A stretch of DNA of 43,098 nucleotides from Actinomycetota bacterium (GTDB lineage Bacteria; Actinomycetota; Actinomycetes; Nanopelagicales; Nanopelagicaceae): positions 1 through 43,098 of the forward strand of contig JABMMO010000004.1 of assembly GCA_013205455.1 (NCBI GenBank), given 5' to 3'. Shown one piece after another: positions 34,107-42,871 of this stretch. The first letter of the stretch is position 1. Every line of letters begins with the position of its first letter. The position numbers and the translations under genes were made by a program. The notes beneath the pieces are model-generated. The model did not search any database, was not told the origin of the DNA, and saw nothing but the letters and a program-made list of their open reading frames with translations.

Positions 34107-35012
34107 ATGATCAAAAACAATCCGATGGTCTTGGCTATAGATGTTGGAGCTTCAAAAATATCTGGTGCAATTGTTGATAGAAACCTTAAAATTGTACATA
34201 AAGATTTAAAAGCAAGTAGGGATAGTGTCACAGGATTAGCTGATCAAAATCTGGATCGCACCAAGAAAATGATTAAAACATTGCACGTTATAGCAAATAA
34301 CGAAGATATCTCGATATTTAGCGCTGCAGCCGGCTTTCCTGAATACGTAGACTTAGCGGGCAATTTAACTAGTAAGGATCAAATAGATTGGCAGATTCAA
34401 CCTAGTTTGGATTTTTCACAAATCTTGCCAGTACCTTGGACTATTCAATCTGATGTCAGATGTGCTGGAATCGCAGAAGCTCGGTTAGGTAGTGGTAAGA
34501 ATGAATCTGATTTCGTCTATATAACTATTAGTACCGGTATCTCGCACACACATTTCATTGGCGGAAAGCCTATTTCGGGCTTTGATGGACGAGCCATCGG
34601 GTTCGGCGTAATTGAAATAGACACTGGGAGTGAAATTGTGCCTCTGGAAAATTTTTCTTCTGGCCTAGGAATCGCTCGTCGGTATAGCGCTATTACCGGA
34701 GATACGAATATTAATGCAAATTCACTATTTGCTGATTTTAAAAGCAACAGTTTGGCTAGAGAAATTATTGAATCTGCAGCTGCAATTTTAGGAAGGGAAA
34801 TTGCCATTTTTGGGAATTCATTGCCAACTAAGGTAATCGTAATTGGCGGCGGACTTTGGATGGGTAGCGAGATTTATCGTAACCTGGTACTAACCTCTTT
34901 TCAAAAAATATCTAAAGAATTGGGTTACAACGGAAATATTTTAAACGCCACAGTTTTAGATGCAGGAGTAATAGGTACTGCCATTTATGCTTTAGAAAGT
35001 GTTACTAATTAG
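34107..35012 (+). CDS. Divergent ROK-family protein/kinase
   Basis: About 301 aa. The ROK fold is indicated by VLAIDVGASKISGAIVD, IQSDVRCAGIAEARLG with the catalytic aspartate, ITISTGISHTHFIGGKPI, and KVIVIGGGLWMGSEIY. The family zinc motif (CxCGxxGCxE) and the preceding sugar-binding ExGH are missing; the corresponding region reads GFGVIEIDTGSE. Kinase activity or usual hexose specificity is therefore uncertain. Possible starts are 34101 (TTG), 34107 (ATG) and 34125 (ATG); upstream frame overlaps the fusion gene. It follows the fusion gene by 13 nt but converges on a NagB-like gene (8-nt overlap), so it may serve either system. Confidence 0.7.
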   Translation: MIKNNPMVLAIDVGASKISGAIVDRNLKIVHKDLKASRDSVTGLADQNLDRTKKMIKTLHVIANNEDISIFSAAAGFPEYVDLAGNLTSKDQIDWQIQPSLDFSQILPVPWTIQSDVRCAGIAEARLGSGKNESDFVYITISTGISHTHFIGGKPISGFDGRAIGFGVIEIDTGSEIVPLENFSSGLGIARRYSAITGDTNINANSLFADFKSNSLAREIIESAAAILGREIAIFGNSLPTKVIVIGGGLWMGSEIYRNLVLTSFQKISKELGYNGNILNATVLDAGVIGTAIYALESVTN

Positions 35013-35805
35013 GAGTTGCGGCGAATTTATCAGCAATGATTAACGCGTTGCTGCATTCAGCGATAATTGTGGCCGGCCAATCAGATTCATATTTGGTTGC
35101 CATAGAAATTCTTTTATAAGCTCGTTTTTTATCAGGCCCGGCCAACAACATAATTGCCTGCTTTGAAACATCCACTATCGTCGCTGGACCAACCGTAACT
35201 CCATAATTGGGCACTTCATCAAGTGATGCAAAATCTGGGAAAGTTTTTAAATTATCCTTGCGAGTTTCGACTGACAATGGTGTTATGCGAGTTCTGTCAT
35301 TTCTATCGCTTCCAACTCCGTTAAAAGCAACGTGGCCATCACTGGCACCTGAAGCTAGCAAAAATATATCGACACCTAATTTCATTAGGGTATCTTCAAA
35401 GGTCTTGGGGTCTCTAGCATCTGGAATTAGAACATTTGACATTAGAATCTGATTTTTGTGAGGTAAATCCCCATTTAATACATCTCTAATTTCATCGTAA
35501 GCAAATTTCTTACAACTGAAATGAGATTTGATATCGACATTGTTAAATGATGCGTCTTTACCTTGAATGGCATAGTCATCCATCATGGCAATCACCACAT
35601 GGCTTAAAGACTGATTATTTCTCTTTATCAAATTCGCCAACGCGCTATAAGTTGATCGGGGAGTGCGGCCACCGGGACAGCCCAGTACGAAAAGATTTCC
35701 AATGTCATAACATTTCTTGAGCTCTACAAAAACTAATTCGGCCGCAATTTTACCGAGGTCAATTTCATCTGATGCAATTATAGATTCTGATTTTTTAGAT
35801 TTCAT
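35005..35805 (-). CDS. NagB-like glucosamine-6-phosphate deaminase/isomerase family protein
   Basis: A 266-aa protein of the NagB/6-phosphogluconolactonase superfamily. Motifs are LGCPGGRTPRSTYSAL (phosphate binding), VIAMMDDY and ASGASDGHVAFNGVGS, which corresponds to the NagB pattern GxxxDGHxAFNEPxS. That favours a deaminase/isomerase over a lactonase. It is the last gene of a set with two permeases and a lipoprotein binding protein, so the importer probably carries an amino sugar or related compound. One nt separates it from the permease stop. nagA and a dedicated sugar kinase are not adjacent, except for the divergent ROK on the other strand. Confidence 0.75.
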   Translation of the reverse strand: MKSKKSESIIASDEIDLGKIAAELVFVELKKCYDIGNLFVLGCPGGRTPRSTYSALANLIKRNNQSLSHVVIAMMDDYAIQGKDASFNNVDIKSHFSCKKFAYDEIRDVLNGDLPHKNQILMSNVLIPDARDPKTFEDTLMKLGVDIFLLASGASDGHVAFNGVGSDRNDRTRITPLSVETRKDNLKTFPDFASLDEVPNYGVTVGPATIVDVSKQAIMLLAGPDKKRAYKRISMATKYESDWPATIIAECSNALIIADKFAATPN

Positions 35806-35806
35806 T

Positions 35807-36634
35807 TTATTCTTTCACAGCTCCTGAAATAATGCCTCTAATTAATCTTCGTTGTAAGAATAAGTAAGCAATAAGTACAGGTAATGCTACTAATACCGCG
35901 GCTGCAGCAGTTACAGGCGGTTCGCTATTTCTGCGATTGCCAGCGAAAAAGGAGAGTGAAAGCGGAACTGTTTGAATAGATGTATTACTTGGGATCAAAA
36001 CTAAGGCTAGAAGGAACTCGTTCCATGTGAATAGAAAAAGAAGGGTTGCAAGTGTGCCAATAGCCGATTTAGCAAGTGGAATTAGGATGAATCTTAAGCT
36101 TTGAATTCTGTTAGCCCCATCTAAACTTGCTGACTCAATGATTGATTTCGGCACGGTACTAAAAAAAGTACGTAACCACAGAACAGCAAAAGGCATAGAC
36201 AGGGCAACCTGAGGAAGAATTAGCGCCCAGTAAGTATTTAATAAATGCAGTGAGCTCATCATTTCATACAGCGAAATTACTACACCTTCATACGGCATCA
36301 CTAAGCCGAAAAGTAATAAAACCAGAATAGTTTTTGCAAAGGGTACTTGCATCAATGCAAAAGCGTAACCTGCCAAAATTGCACAAAATAAGGTAAGTAA
36401 AACAACGCAACTTGATACGAGAAGACTTGAAAGCATTGCATGGTTAAAAGCACCACGTTGCCAAGCTTCAACATAATTTCCTAAGTAAAATCCGAGAAAT
36501 TCATTTTGAACTTTAGAATTGTTGCTTTTACTGGTTAGTGAGAGGTTTACAATTGAAAAGAGCGGATAAATAGCGATTACAGCACCTAAAATCAAAACAA
36601 AATATGCAATAGTTTTTTCTTTGATATTAATCAT
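35807..36634 (-). CDS. Carbohydrate ABC transporter permease (MalG type)
   Basis: A 275-aa inner-membrane protein with six helices. The EAA loop reads ESASLDGANRIQSLRFILIPL in part, and the C-terminus (LIRGIISGAVKE) is typical of MalG/CUT1 permeases. It overlaps the MalF-type permease gene by 8 nt. It forms a sugar importer with the two genes upstream. Confidence 0.9.
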   Translation of the reverse strand: MINIKEKTIAYFVLILGAVIAIYPLFSIVNLSLTSKSNNSKVQNEFLGFYLGNYVEAWQRGAFNHAMLSSLLVSSCVVLLTLFCAILAGYAFALMQVPFAKTILVLLLFGLVMPYEGVVISLYEMMSSLHLLNTYWALILPQVALSMPFAVLWLRTFFSTVPKSIIESASLDGANRIQSLRFILIPLAKSAIGTLATLLFLFTWNEFLLALVLIPSNTSIQTVPLSLSFFAGNRRNSEPPVTAAAAVLVALPVLIAYLFLQRRLIRGIISGAVKE

Positions 36635-37526
36635 GAGATTCTCTTCGTGCTAGTAACAATAATCCAGTTACTGTAAGAATCACTATTGCTAACAAAAATG
36701 AGGTAGCCGCAGCTTCGCCTACATATCGATTGACAAATGCAGATTTATAAATGAATAAACTAGGAACATTGGTAGAATTCCCCGGGCCACCTTGAGTAGC
36801 ATTCCAAACAATATCAAAATTGCGCAGAGCAAAAGTTAAAGTAATAATCAGTACAATCGATATCTCACCTTTTATACTTGGAATTAAAATATATCTAAAT
36901 TCCTGCCGCATATTGGCGCCATCTATTCGATCGGCATCCAGTAGGTCTTGAGAAATTCGTTGAGCACCAGATAGAAAAAGAATCATTGCAAGCCCATAAT
37001 TTATCCAAGTGCCGATTATTCCAACTGCAATTAATGATGTATCAAAATTGCCGAGCCAGGCAGTTGTAATTTTTTCCGCTCCAAATTTTGCCAAAAGAGC
37101 ATTTATCGGGCCATCGGCTGCATAAATCCATCTCCAGGAAATCGCCACTACTACAGTGGATATTATTTGAGGTAGAAATAAAATTGCCCTAAAGAAGGAT
37201 TCGCCTCTAATTTTTACCCTTAAAAGAAGAAGAGTGATTAGTAGCCCAACGGCTATTGGAATTAAGCTGTAAAACAGAACAAAGACTAAAGAATGTGAAA
37301 ATGCTGAATAAATTTCCGGATTAGATAGAACTTTTTTGTAGTTATCTAATCCAACCCATACCCCGGGAGAAATTCGATCCCATTTCCAAAAGGATAGCCA
37401 AATTGTTTGGAAAATAGGATAAACCACAAATATTGAGAATAAGGAGATTGCAGGAGCAATGAATAATAATGAAGACCATTCAGCATAACGAAAGCGCCAC
37501 ATCAATTTTTTTAGAGACATTTTCAA
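36627..37526 (-). CDS. Carbohydrate ABC transporter permease (MalF type)
   Basis: A 299-aa inner-membrane protein of CUT1 type. The N-terminus has a first helix in LLFIAPAISLFSIFVVYPIF and the EAA-type loop is DADRIDGANMRQEFRYILIP. Its start lies 45 nt after the stop of the binding-protein gene. No ATPase gene is in this cluster, so a shared MalK/MsmK-like ATPase elsewhere, or the one at 31557, must energise it. Confidence 0.9.
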   Translation of the reverse strand: MKMSLKKLMWRFRYAEWSSLLFIAPAISLFSIFVVYPIFQTIWLSFWKWDRISPGVWVGLDNYKKVLSNPEIYSAFSHSLVFVLFYSLIPIAVGLLITLLLLRVKIRGESFFRAILFLPQIISTVVVAISWRWIYAADGPINALLAKFGAEKITTAWLGNFDTSLIAVGIIGTWINYGLAMILFLSGAQRISQDLLDADRIDGANMRQEFRYILIPSIKGEISIVLIITLTFALRNFDIVWNATQGGPGNSTNVPSLFIYKSAFVNRYVGEAAATSFLLAIVILTVTGLLLLARRESHD

Positions 37527-37571
37527 TATACCTCTTTTATTGATGTGACGCTTTGCATTATTTAGTTTATT

Positions 37572-38927
37572 TTATCCGTTTCTAGATTTTTGGAAAGTAT
37601 CCCAATTATCTTGAATTGCTTGCATTATTTCAGCAGCTTTAATTTTTCCTGCCATGAATTCCTGCAATTTGGCGGTATAAACATCATACATAGTGTCAGT
37701 CGACCAATCTAAGTAGAATGTTAACCCAGCATCTTGGAACATTTTCTTTCCTGCATCTTGCATATCTTTAAGCAATGCACTACTTGCTTCTAAAGTTGCA
37801 GTTGCGGAAGGAATGCGATCAAGTGATGCTAGTGATGGTGCAAATGCTGGATCCATAATCATCGCAACAAATGCTACAGAAGCGGCAAGTGCATCAGTTT
37901 TGCTACTAATGTGCCAACCCAGTCCGTATGAACCAGTACCGGCATGTTTTCCGGATGCACCTGGCGGATTGGCTATAAAGCCAGCATCTTCGCCAAGACC
38001 TTCACCAATTGTTCCACCAAACCAAGTTCCACCCATATAGAAGAGGCCATTACCTGCGGCAAATTTTGCAGTTGCATCATCAGCGCTAACTCCATCAAAA
38101 CCCTTCGTGAAGTAGCCCTTTGTGATCCAATCTCGCATCGTATTTAGCGCTGTTTCGTTTGTGCTAGAAATAAATGAAGAACCAGCTTTTCCAGTAATTA
38201 GATCTTTAGTTTCTGATGCAGGAGTAAATGCACCTTGAATTAATCCAAAAACGTGAGTAGCAGGCCATTTATCCGAGTTGCCAAGAATAATTGGAGTCTC
38301 TCCAGCTTTCTTAGCTTTTTCAAGCGCTGCCGCAAATTCATCAAAAGTATTAGGAAGGGCGATTCCTAAATTGGCTAATTTTTTCTTGTTATAGAAAACT
38401 CCTACAAATTCTCCAACCGGACTCATTCCGTAGAGTTCTCCAGTTCCATATTGGGAACCATCTTCACTCCAACTGAATTGTCCAAAGTCATCGGGGTTAT
38501 AAGCAGATCCCCAGTTGTATGCGGTAGACACATCTGTCAATTTTCTGATCAAGCCGCCTTTCACTAGCGCACCATCTACTCCGTAGCCTTGGTTTCCTTG
38601 AACTACGTCTGGAGCAGGATCGCCCGCCAATGCCGGCACCACAGTTTTCATAAGATCATCAAAACCTTTTAAAGTTAGATTTACTTTAACGTTGGGATAC
38701 ATTGCTTCATATTTAGGAACTAGTATTTTCATAGTTTTTTCTTCACCAGCATCTGCCCAAACATCTAGCGTGATATCTCCTAGTGCAGCAACCTCTTCAA
38801 CAGTTACCGGCTGACTAATCACATCTGCTGTATTCGCTTTGCTTCCAGTGTCAGAACCCGGGCTAGAACATCCGGTGATCATTAGCGTGACTATTGCAAA
38901 TAGTATTCCCAATCTTTTCTTAAACAT
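37572..38927 (-). CDS. Carbohydrate ABC transporter substrate-binding lipoprotein
   Basis: A 451-aa cluster B/CUT1-type binding protein. The signal sequence ends in a lipobox, MITGC with C20 as the lipidation site, followed by a Ser/Gly/Thr linker. Mature-part features include ITLDVWADAGEEKTMKIL and EYNP-like family spacing such as VGEFVGVFYNKKKL. GGAGGGGG lies just before the ATG, and a promoter is present upstream. With two CUT1 permeases and a NagB-like enzyme the ligand is probably an amino sugar or oligosaccharide. Confidence 0.9.
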   Translation of the reverse strand: MFKKRLGILFAIVTLMITGCSSPGSDTGSKANTADVISQPVTVEEVAALGDITLDVWADAGEEKTMKILVPKYEAMYPNVKVNLTLKGFDDLMKTVVPALAGDPAPDVVQGNQGYGVDGALVKGGLIRKLTDVSTAYNWGSAYNPDDFGQFSWSEDGSQYGTGELYGMSPVGEFVGVFYNKKKLANLGIALPNTFDEFAAALEKAKKAGETPIILGNSDKWPATHVFGLIQGAFTPASETKDLITGKAGSSFISSTNETALNTMRDWITKGYFTKGFDGVSADDATAKFAAGNGLFYMGGTWFGGTIGEGLGEDAGFIANPPGASGKHAGTGSYGLGWHISSKTDALAASVAFVAMIMDPAFAPSLASLDRIPSATATLEASSALLKDMQDAGKKMFQDAGLTFYLDWSTDTMYDVYTAKLQEFMAGKIKAAEIMQAIQDNWDTFQKSRNG

Positions 38928-38959
38928 CTAAGCCCCCTCCAGAGCAAGTAAGTAAGAAA

Positions 38960-38988
38960 AACGTAAGGCAAAAAATTCTTTCTGGCAA
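38960..38988 (-). promoter_or_regulatory. Putative sigma-70 promoter of the amino-sugar importer operon
   Basis: On the minus strand TTGCCA (38983-38988), 17-nt spacer, TACGTT (38960-38965). Start would be near 38953, leaving about 25 nt with a GGAGGGGG Shine-Dalgarno. Confidence 0.5.
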
Positions 38989-39001
38989 GGATATTTACAT
39001 A

Positions 39002-39017
39002 AACTTTCGATAAAGTT
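39002..39017. promoter_or_regulatory. Palindrome AACTTT-CGAT-AAAGTT, possible operator
   Basis: Perfect 6-bp arms around CGAT, located between the divergent importer and methyltransferase genes. It lies 14 nt upstream of the importer -35 box and 2 nt before the methyltransferase -10. The CG-centred form is reminiscent of LacI-family sites. Confidence 0.4.
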
Positions 39018-39019
39018 GG

Positions 39020-39025
39020 TAAGTT
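39020..39025 (+). promoter_or_regulatory. -10 element TAAGTT of a leaderless methyltransferase mRNA
   Basis: TAAGTT ends 6 nt before the GTG at 39032 and no Shine-Dalgarno is present. Confidence 0.35.
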
Positions 39026-39031
39026 CCGTGG

Positions 39032-40249
39032 GTGAAGAATGAAGGTGAAACTAGTGCTGAAGGTTTAATATCTGATGTAGCTCTACAGATTTCAAAACTA
39101 GACGAATTAGTTCGAGTAGTGCTCTCCGGAGCAAGAAAAGGCGCAAAACCAAGCTTTGAGAGAATCGATATTCGCCCAGTACTACTTAAAGAAATTCCAC
39201 ACTATCAAGTACTTTCAAATGATGGGCGACAAACAACTACTAAGAATTACTTAGCTGGTGAATTGAAAATTGATGCCTTTTTGAATCAAGGATATGCAAA
39301 CATATTAGTGGAGCATCTAGCTGGTTCAATCGCAATTCAATATAGTAAAAAAGATAAGGCAATTGTGCATCGGAGCACCGGAAGCAATACACCGGAACTA
39401 TCTCATGATCGCATTAAAGAACGGTTACTCAAATCATCAGATCCATTCTTAATTGAAGTAGGAATTTCTGATAGTAAAGGCGTAATTAAACCTTCACGTC
39501 AAGATAAATATAAGCAAGTTGAAGAGTTTCTGAGATTACTTTGGCCAACTCTAACTTCCGCGATTGAGTCTGGACATATTAAACAACCTAGCCAAGAGCA
39601 GCCCCTTAAAATTGTGGACTTAGGATCTGGAAGCGCTTATTTAACTTTCGCAGTCCATCAATTCTTAACTTCACAGAACATCCCGATTCAAGTAGTTGGG
39701 ATAGATAACCGCCCTGAGTTTTATGAAAAGAATTCTGAGATTGTAAAAAGATTAGGAATTTCCAAAACTATTCAATTCAAAGTTGAGTCAATTTCAGATA
39801 CAACTGAGAAAAGCGCAGATATTGCGATTGCGCTTCATGCATGCGACACCGCAACTGATGATGCGATTTCTTGGGCTGTTAAAAATAACGCGAAACTGTT
39901 ACTAATAGCGCCATGTTGTCACCATGATATTCAGAAGCAATTAAAAGAGACGCCAGAGCCGTGGTCACTATTGACAAAGTATGGCTTGATGCGAGAGCGG
40001 CTTTCAGATTTACTCACCGATACATTCAGAGCGCAAATTCTTAAATTGTTAGGTTATCGAGTTGAAGTAATTGAATTTATTGGGGGCGAACACACACCGC
40101 GAAATCTTATGATTCGAGCGCTATTTACTGGCGCTAAACCAGAGCGCGAAGATAGACACCGGTATGAAGAATTGGTAAATATGTGGAAAGTATCACCTGT
40201 ACTTTCGAAGTACCTCGCTGCTGAAATGGAATATAGTAAAGATAAGTAA
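39032..40249 (+). CDS. SAM-dependent methyltransferase, Methyltransf_32 type
   Basis: A 405-aa protein; start GTG at 39032. The C-terminal half is a class I methyltransferase: motif I IVDLGSGSAYLTFAVH (about residues 193-208), motif II VVGIDNRPEF, then IALHACDTATDDAI and LLIAPCCHHD, a combination typical of Methyltransf_32 (GSTCD/RRNAD1-related) proteins. The N-terminal half (about 1-170) is a separate conserved region that may bind the substrate. Relatives are suspected RNA methyltransferases, but the target is unknown. It is followed after 16 nt by the flavoprotein gene. Confidence 0.8.
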   Translation: MKNEGETSAEGLISDVALQISKLDELVRVVLSGARKGAKPSFERIDIRPVLLKEIPHYQVLSNDGRQTTTKNYLAGELKIDAFLNQGYANILVEHLAGSIAIQYSKKDKAIVHRSTGSNTPELSHDRIKERLLKSSDPFLIEVGISDSKGVIKPSRQDKYKQVEEFLRLLWPTLTSAIESGHIKQPSQEQPLKIVDLGSGSAYLTFAVHQFLTSQNIPIQVVGIDNRPEFYEKNSEIVKRLGISKTIQFKVESISDTTEKSADIAIALHACDTATDDAISWAVKNNAKLLLIAPCCHHDIQKQLKETPEPWSLLTKYGLMRERLSDLLTDTFRAQILKLLGYRVEVIEFIGGEHTPRNLMIRALFTGAKPEREDRHRYEELVNMWKVSPVLSKYLAAEMEYSKDK

Positions 40250-40265
40250 CAACCTAAGGATCAAA

Positions 40266-42785
40266 ATGAGCTCCCTCCCAAGCAAGGCTAAAGTAGTTGT
40301 AATTGGCGCTGGCATCGTCGGTAACAGCATGCTTTATCACTTAGCTCGACTTGGTTGGCGCGATTTAGTTCAGATCGATAAAGGACCGCTACCTAACCCA
40401 GGTGGATCTACCGGCCACGCATCTAATTTTATTTTCCCTACAGATCACTCAAAGGTGGTCTCTACAATAATTGCAGATAGCGTCCGTCAATATAAAGAAC
40501 GCGGCACATTTACGAAGTGCGGTGGTATCGAAGTAGCTCGTACACCCGAACGAATGCAAGAACTTACTAGACGCATGACGTCGGCAAAATCTTGGGGCGT
40601 CTCTGATGCTAAGTTGCTAACACCAGCTGAAGTGAAAGCGCTAGTTCCTTACATTGATGAAACGGTAATTCTTGGAGGTTTCTACTCACCATCAGTTGGA
40701 GTCGTGGATGGACTTCGTGCGGGGACTCTAATGCGCGAAGATGCAATTGCAATGGGAGCAGCGCAAACCTTTGCAAATATTGAAGTTCTTGGAATGGATG
40801 TAGAAGATGGTCGAATAAAGCGAGTCCGTACCGATCACGGCGATATTGAAGCCGAGTACGTTGTTATTGCAACTGGTTGTTGGAGTCCAAAATTAGCTGC
40901 GATGGCAGGTGCGTACATTCCGCTTACGCCAGCAGTTCATCAAATGAAAGATATCGGGCCAGTTCCATTCTTTAAAGATGCCAAAGGCGATATCGAATGG
41001 CCCATTGTTCGTGACATGGATGCCGGTATGTATGAACGGCAACATGGAACTTCTTTGGAAGTTGGTTCCTACGCGCATCGACCAATTCTTTACTCGCCCC
41101 AAGATATTCCATCAAATGCTGCTGCAGCGCTTTCACCAACAGAATTCCCATTCACTCAAGCTGACTTCGATCTACAAGATGAACACTCGCTCGAACTAAT
41201 GCCTTCAATCGTTGGCGACGAAAACGTGAGCGAAAAATATGCAATTAACGGAATTCTTTCGCTAACTCCGGACGGCATGTCAATTCTTGGTGAAACTCCG
41301 GAGGTAAAGGGGCTTTGGTCGGTCGCTGCAGTCTGGGTAAGAGAGGCACCTGGTACTGGAAAAGCTGTTGCAGAGTGGATGGTTTTGGGCGAATCTGAAA
41401 TAGATCTACATGCTTCTAATATTGCCCGCTTTAGCGAACATCAAAAACTAGATAGCCATGTAAAGGCGCGCTGCGCTGAAGGTTTTGTTAAAACTTATGG
41501 CATCGTCCATCCAAATGAACAATGGTCGAGCAATCGCAATATTCGACTTTCACCATTTTACGAACGCGAAAAAGAACTTGGTGCAGTTTTCTATGAAACT
41601 GCCGGTTGGGAACGGCCATTTTGGTATGAATCAAATGCCAAGTTAGTTGAAAAATTTGGCGCTCGCGTTATGCCCCGAACCGCGGAATGGGAATCACGGT
41701 GGTGGTCACCAATAATTAACGCCGAACATTTACAGATGCGCGAAACTGCTGGCATTGTGGACTTAAGCGCTTTTGCAATATTCGATGTAACTGGATCTGG
41801 CGCACTTGCCTTAGTTCAAAAGGTTGCGCTCCGCCAAATGGATGTCGCAATCGGACGTGTGGTTTACACGCCAGTCCTTGGGATTAATGGTGGATTCAGA
41901 TCAGATTTAACAATTATGCGGTTAGCCGAAAACCACTTCCGAGTTGTTACCGGCGGGGCTCACGGCATGACAGATTTAAAATGGTTTAAAGACCAACTTC
42001 CCGAGGATGGATCCACAACTATCATCGACTTAACTACAAGTTATGTGACAGTTGGAGTTTGGGGTCCAAAAGCTCGCGACATTTTAAGTGCAATTACAAA
42101 CGCAGATTTATCAATGGATGCTTTTAAGTTCAGCACTTGCAAAGAGATTGAAATTGGATCGCTTAAAGTTTTAGCTTCCCGAATTTCCTATGTCGGCGAT
42201 CTTGGTTGGGAGCTTTATATTCCCGTCGCAGAAGGTGAAAAACTATGGGATCTGCTCTGGGAATCTGGCGCAAAGTTCGACGCGATTCCGGTGGGTATCG
42301 GTGTTTATGGAACTACTGGACGAATCGAAAAAAGTTACCGCGCCTATGGCCATGAACTAGAAACCGAATACAACGTTGTTGAAGCTGGGATGCAGACGCC
42401 GAAGTTAAAAGAGCAGGATTTCATTGGGAAAGCAGCACATATCGCGCACCGCGAAGCAAAACCAGTTGCGACTCTAGTTTCACTTTTTGTCGATGATCAT
42501 AAATCCAAGAGCGGTGAAAACCGTTACATGATGGGCAAAGAACCAATCCTCACTCTTAACGGTCAAACTATTACCGATGCACACGGCCGGCATTCATATG
42601 TAACTAGCGCAGGATCAGCACCATCGCTTGGGAAACATATTCTTATGACCTATCTACCAACCGAACTTGCCGTAATCGGTGCGAAATTCTTAGTTGAATA
42701 TTTAGGGGAGCGCTATCCAGTTAGCGTTGCTAGCGTTAGCTCAACACCGTTATTTGATCCAACGAACGAAAGAATTCTTAATTAG
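40266..42785 (+). CDS. Dimethylglycine/sarcosine dehydrogenase-like flavoprotein (DAO-FAO_M-GcvT)
   Basis: An 839-aa multidomain enzyme. The N-terminal DAO domain has VVVIGAGIVGNSMLYHLARL; H51 in GGSTGHASNF is where related oxidases attach FAD covalently. A FAO_M linker follows (about residues 370-425), then a GcvT-type folate-binding domain (about 430-715) and GCV_T_C (about 740-830). Related proteins demethylate dimethylglycine or sarcosine and pass formaldehyde to tetrahydrofolate, giving 5,10-methylene-THF. The exact amine is not determinable here. AAGGA (40256-40260) lies 5 nt before the ATG. No betaine transporter or other glycine-betaine gene is in the window. Confidence 0.88.
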   Translation: MSSLPSKAKVVVIGAGIVGNSMLYHLARLGWRDLVQIDKGPLPNPGGSTGHASNFIFPTDHSKVVSTIIADSVRQYKERGTFTKCGGIEVARTPERMQELTRRMTSAKSWGVSDAKLLTPAEVKALVPYIDETVILGGFYSPSVGVVDGLRAGTLMREDAIAMGAAQTFANIEVLGMDVEDGRIKRVRTDHGDIEAEYVVIATGCWSPKLAAMAGAYIPLTPAVHQMKDIGPVPFFKDAKGDIEWPIVRDMDAGMYERQHGTSLEVGSYAHRPILYSPQDIPSNAAAALSPTEFPFTQADFDLQDEHSLELMPSIVGDENVSEKYAINGILSLTPDGMSILGETPEVKGLWSVAAVWVREAPGTGKAVAEWMVLGESEIDLHASNIARFSEHQKLDSHVKARCAEGFVKTYGIVHPNEQWSSNRNIRLSPFYEREKELGAVFYETAGWERPFWYESNAKLVEKFGARVMPRTAEWESRWWSPIINAEHLQMRETAGIVDLSAFAIFDVTGSGALALVQKVALRQMDVAIGRVVYTPVLGINGGFRSDLTIMRLAENHFRVVTGGAHGMTDLKWFKDQLPEDGSTTIIDLTTSYVTVGVWGPKARDILSAITNADLSMDAFKFSTCKEIEIGSLKVLASRISYVGDLGWELYIPVAEGEKLWDLLWESGAKFDAIPVGIGVYGTTGRIEKSYRAYGHELETEYNVVEAGMQTPKLKEQDFIGKAAHIAHREAKPVATLVSLFVDDHKSKSGENRYMMGKEPILTLNGQTITDAHGRHSYVTSAGSAPSLGKHILMTYLPTELAVIGAKFLVEYLGERYPVSVASVSSTPLFDPTNERILN

Positions 42786-42859
42786 GGTAGCTACTTGCTT
42801 GCTTAAAATGCCTGATTGGTAGACTTCTGCGTGACTGAAAATAGTAGGCCGTGCAAGAG

Positions 42860-42865
42860 TAGGCT
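42860..42865 (+). promoter_or_regulatory. -10 element TAGGCT of a leaderless SOUL-protein mRNA
   Basis: TAGGCT ends 6 nt before the ATG at 42872, matching the argG arrangement exactly. No Shine-Dalgarno is seen. Confidence 0.4.
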
Positions 42866-42871
42866 CGATTT

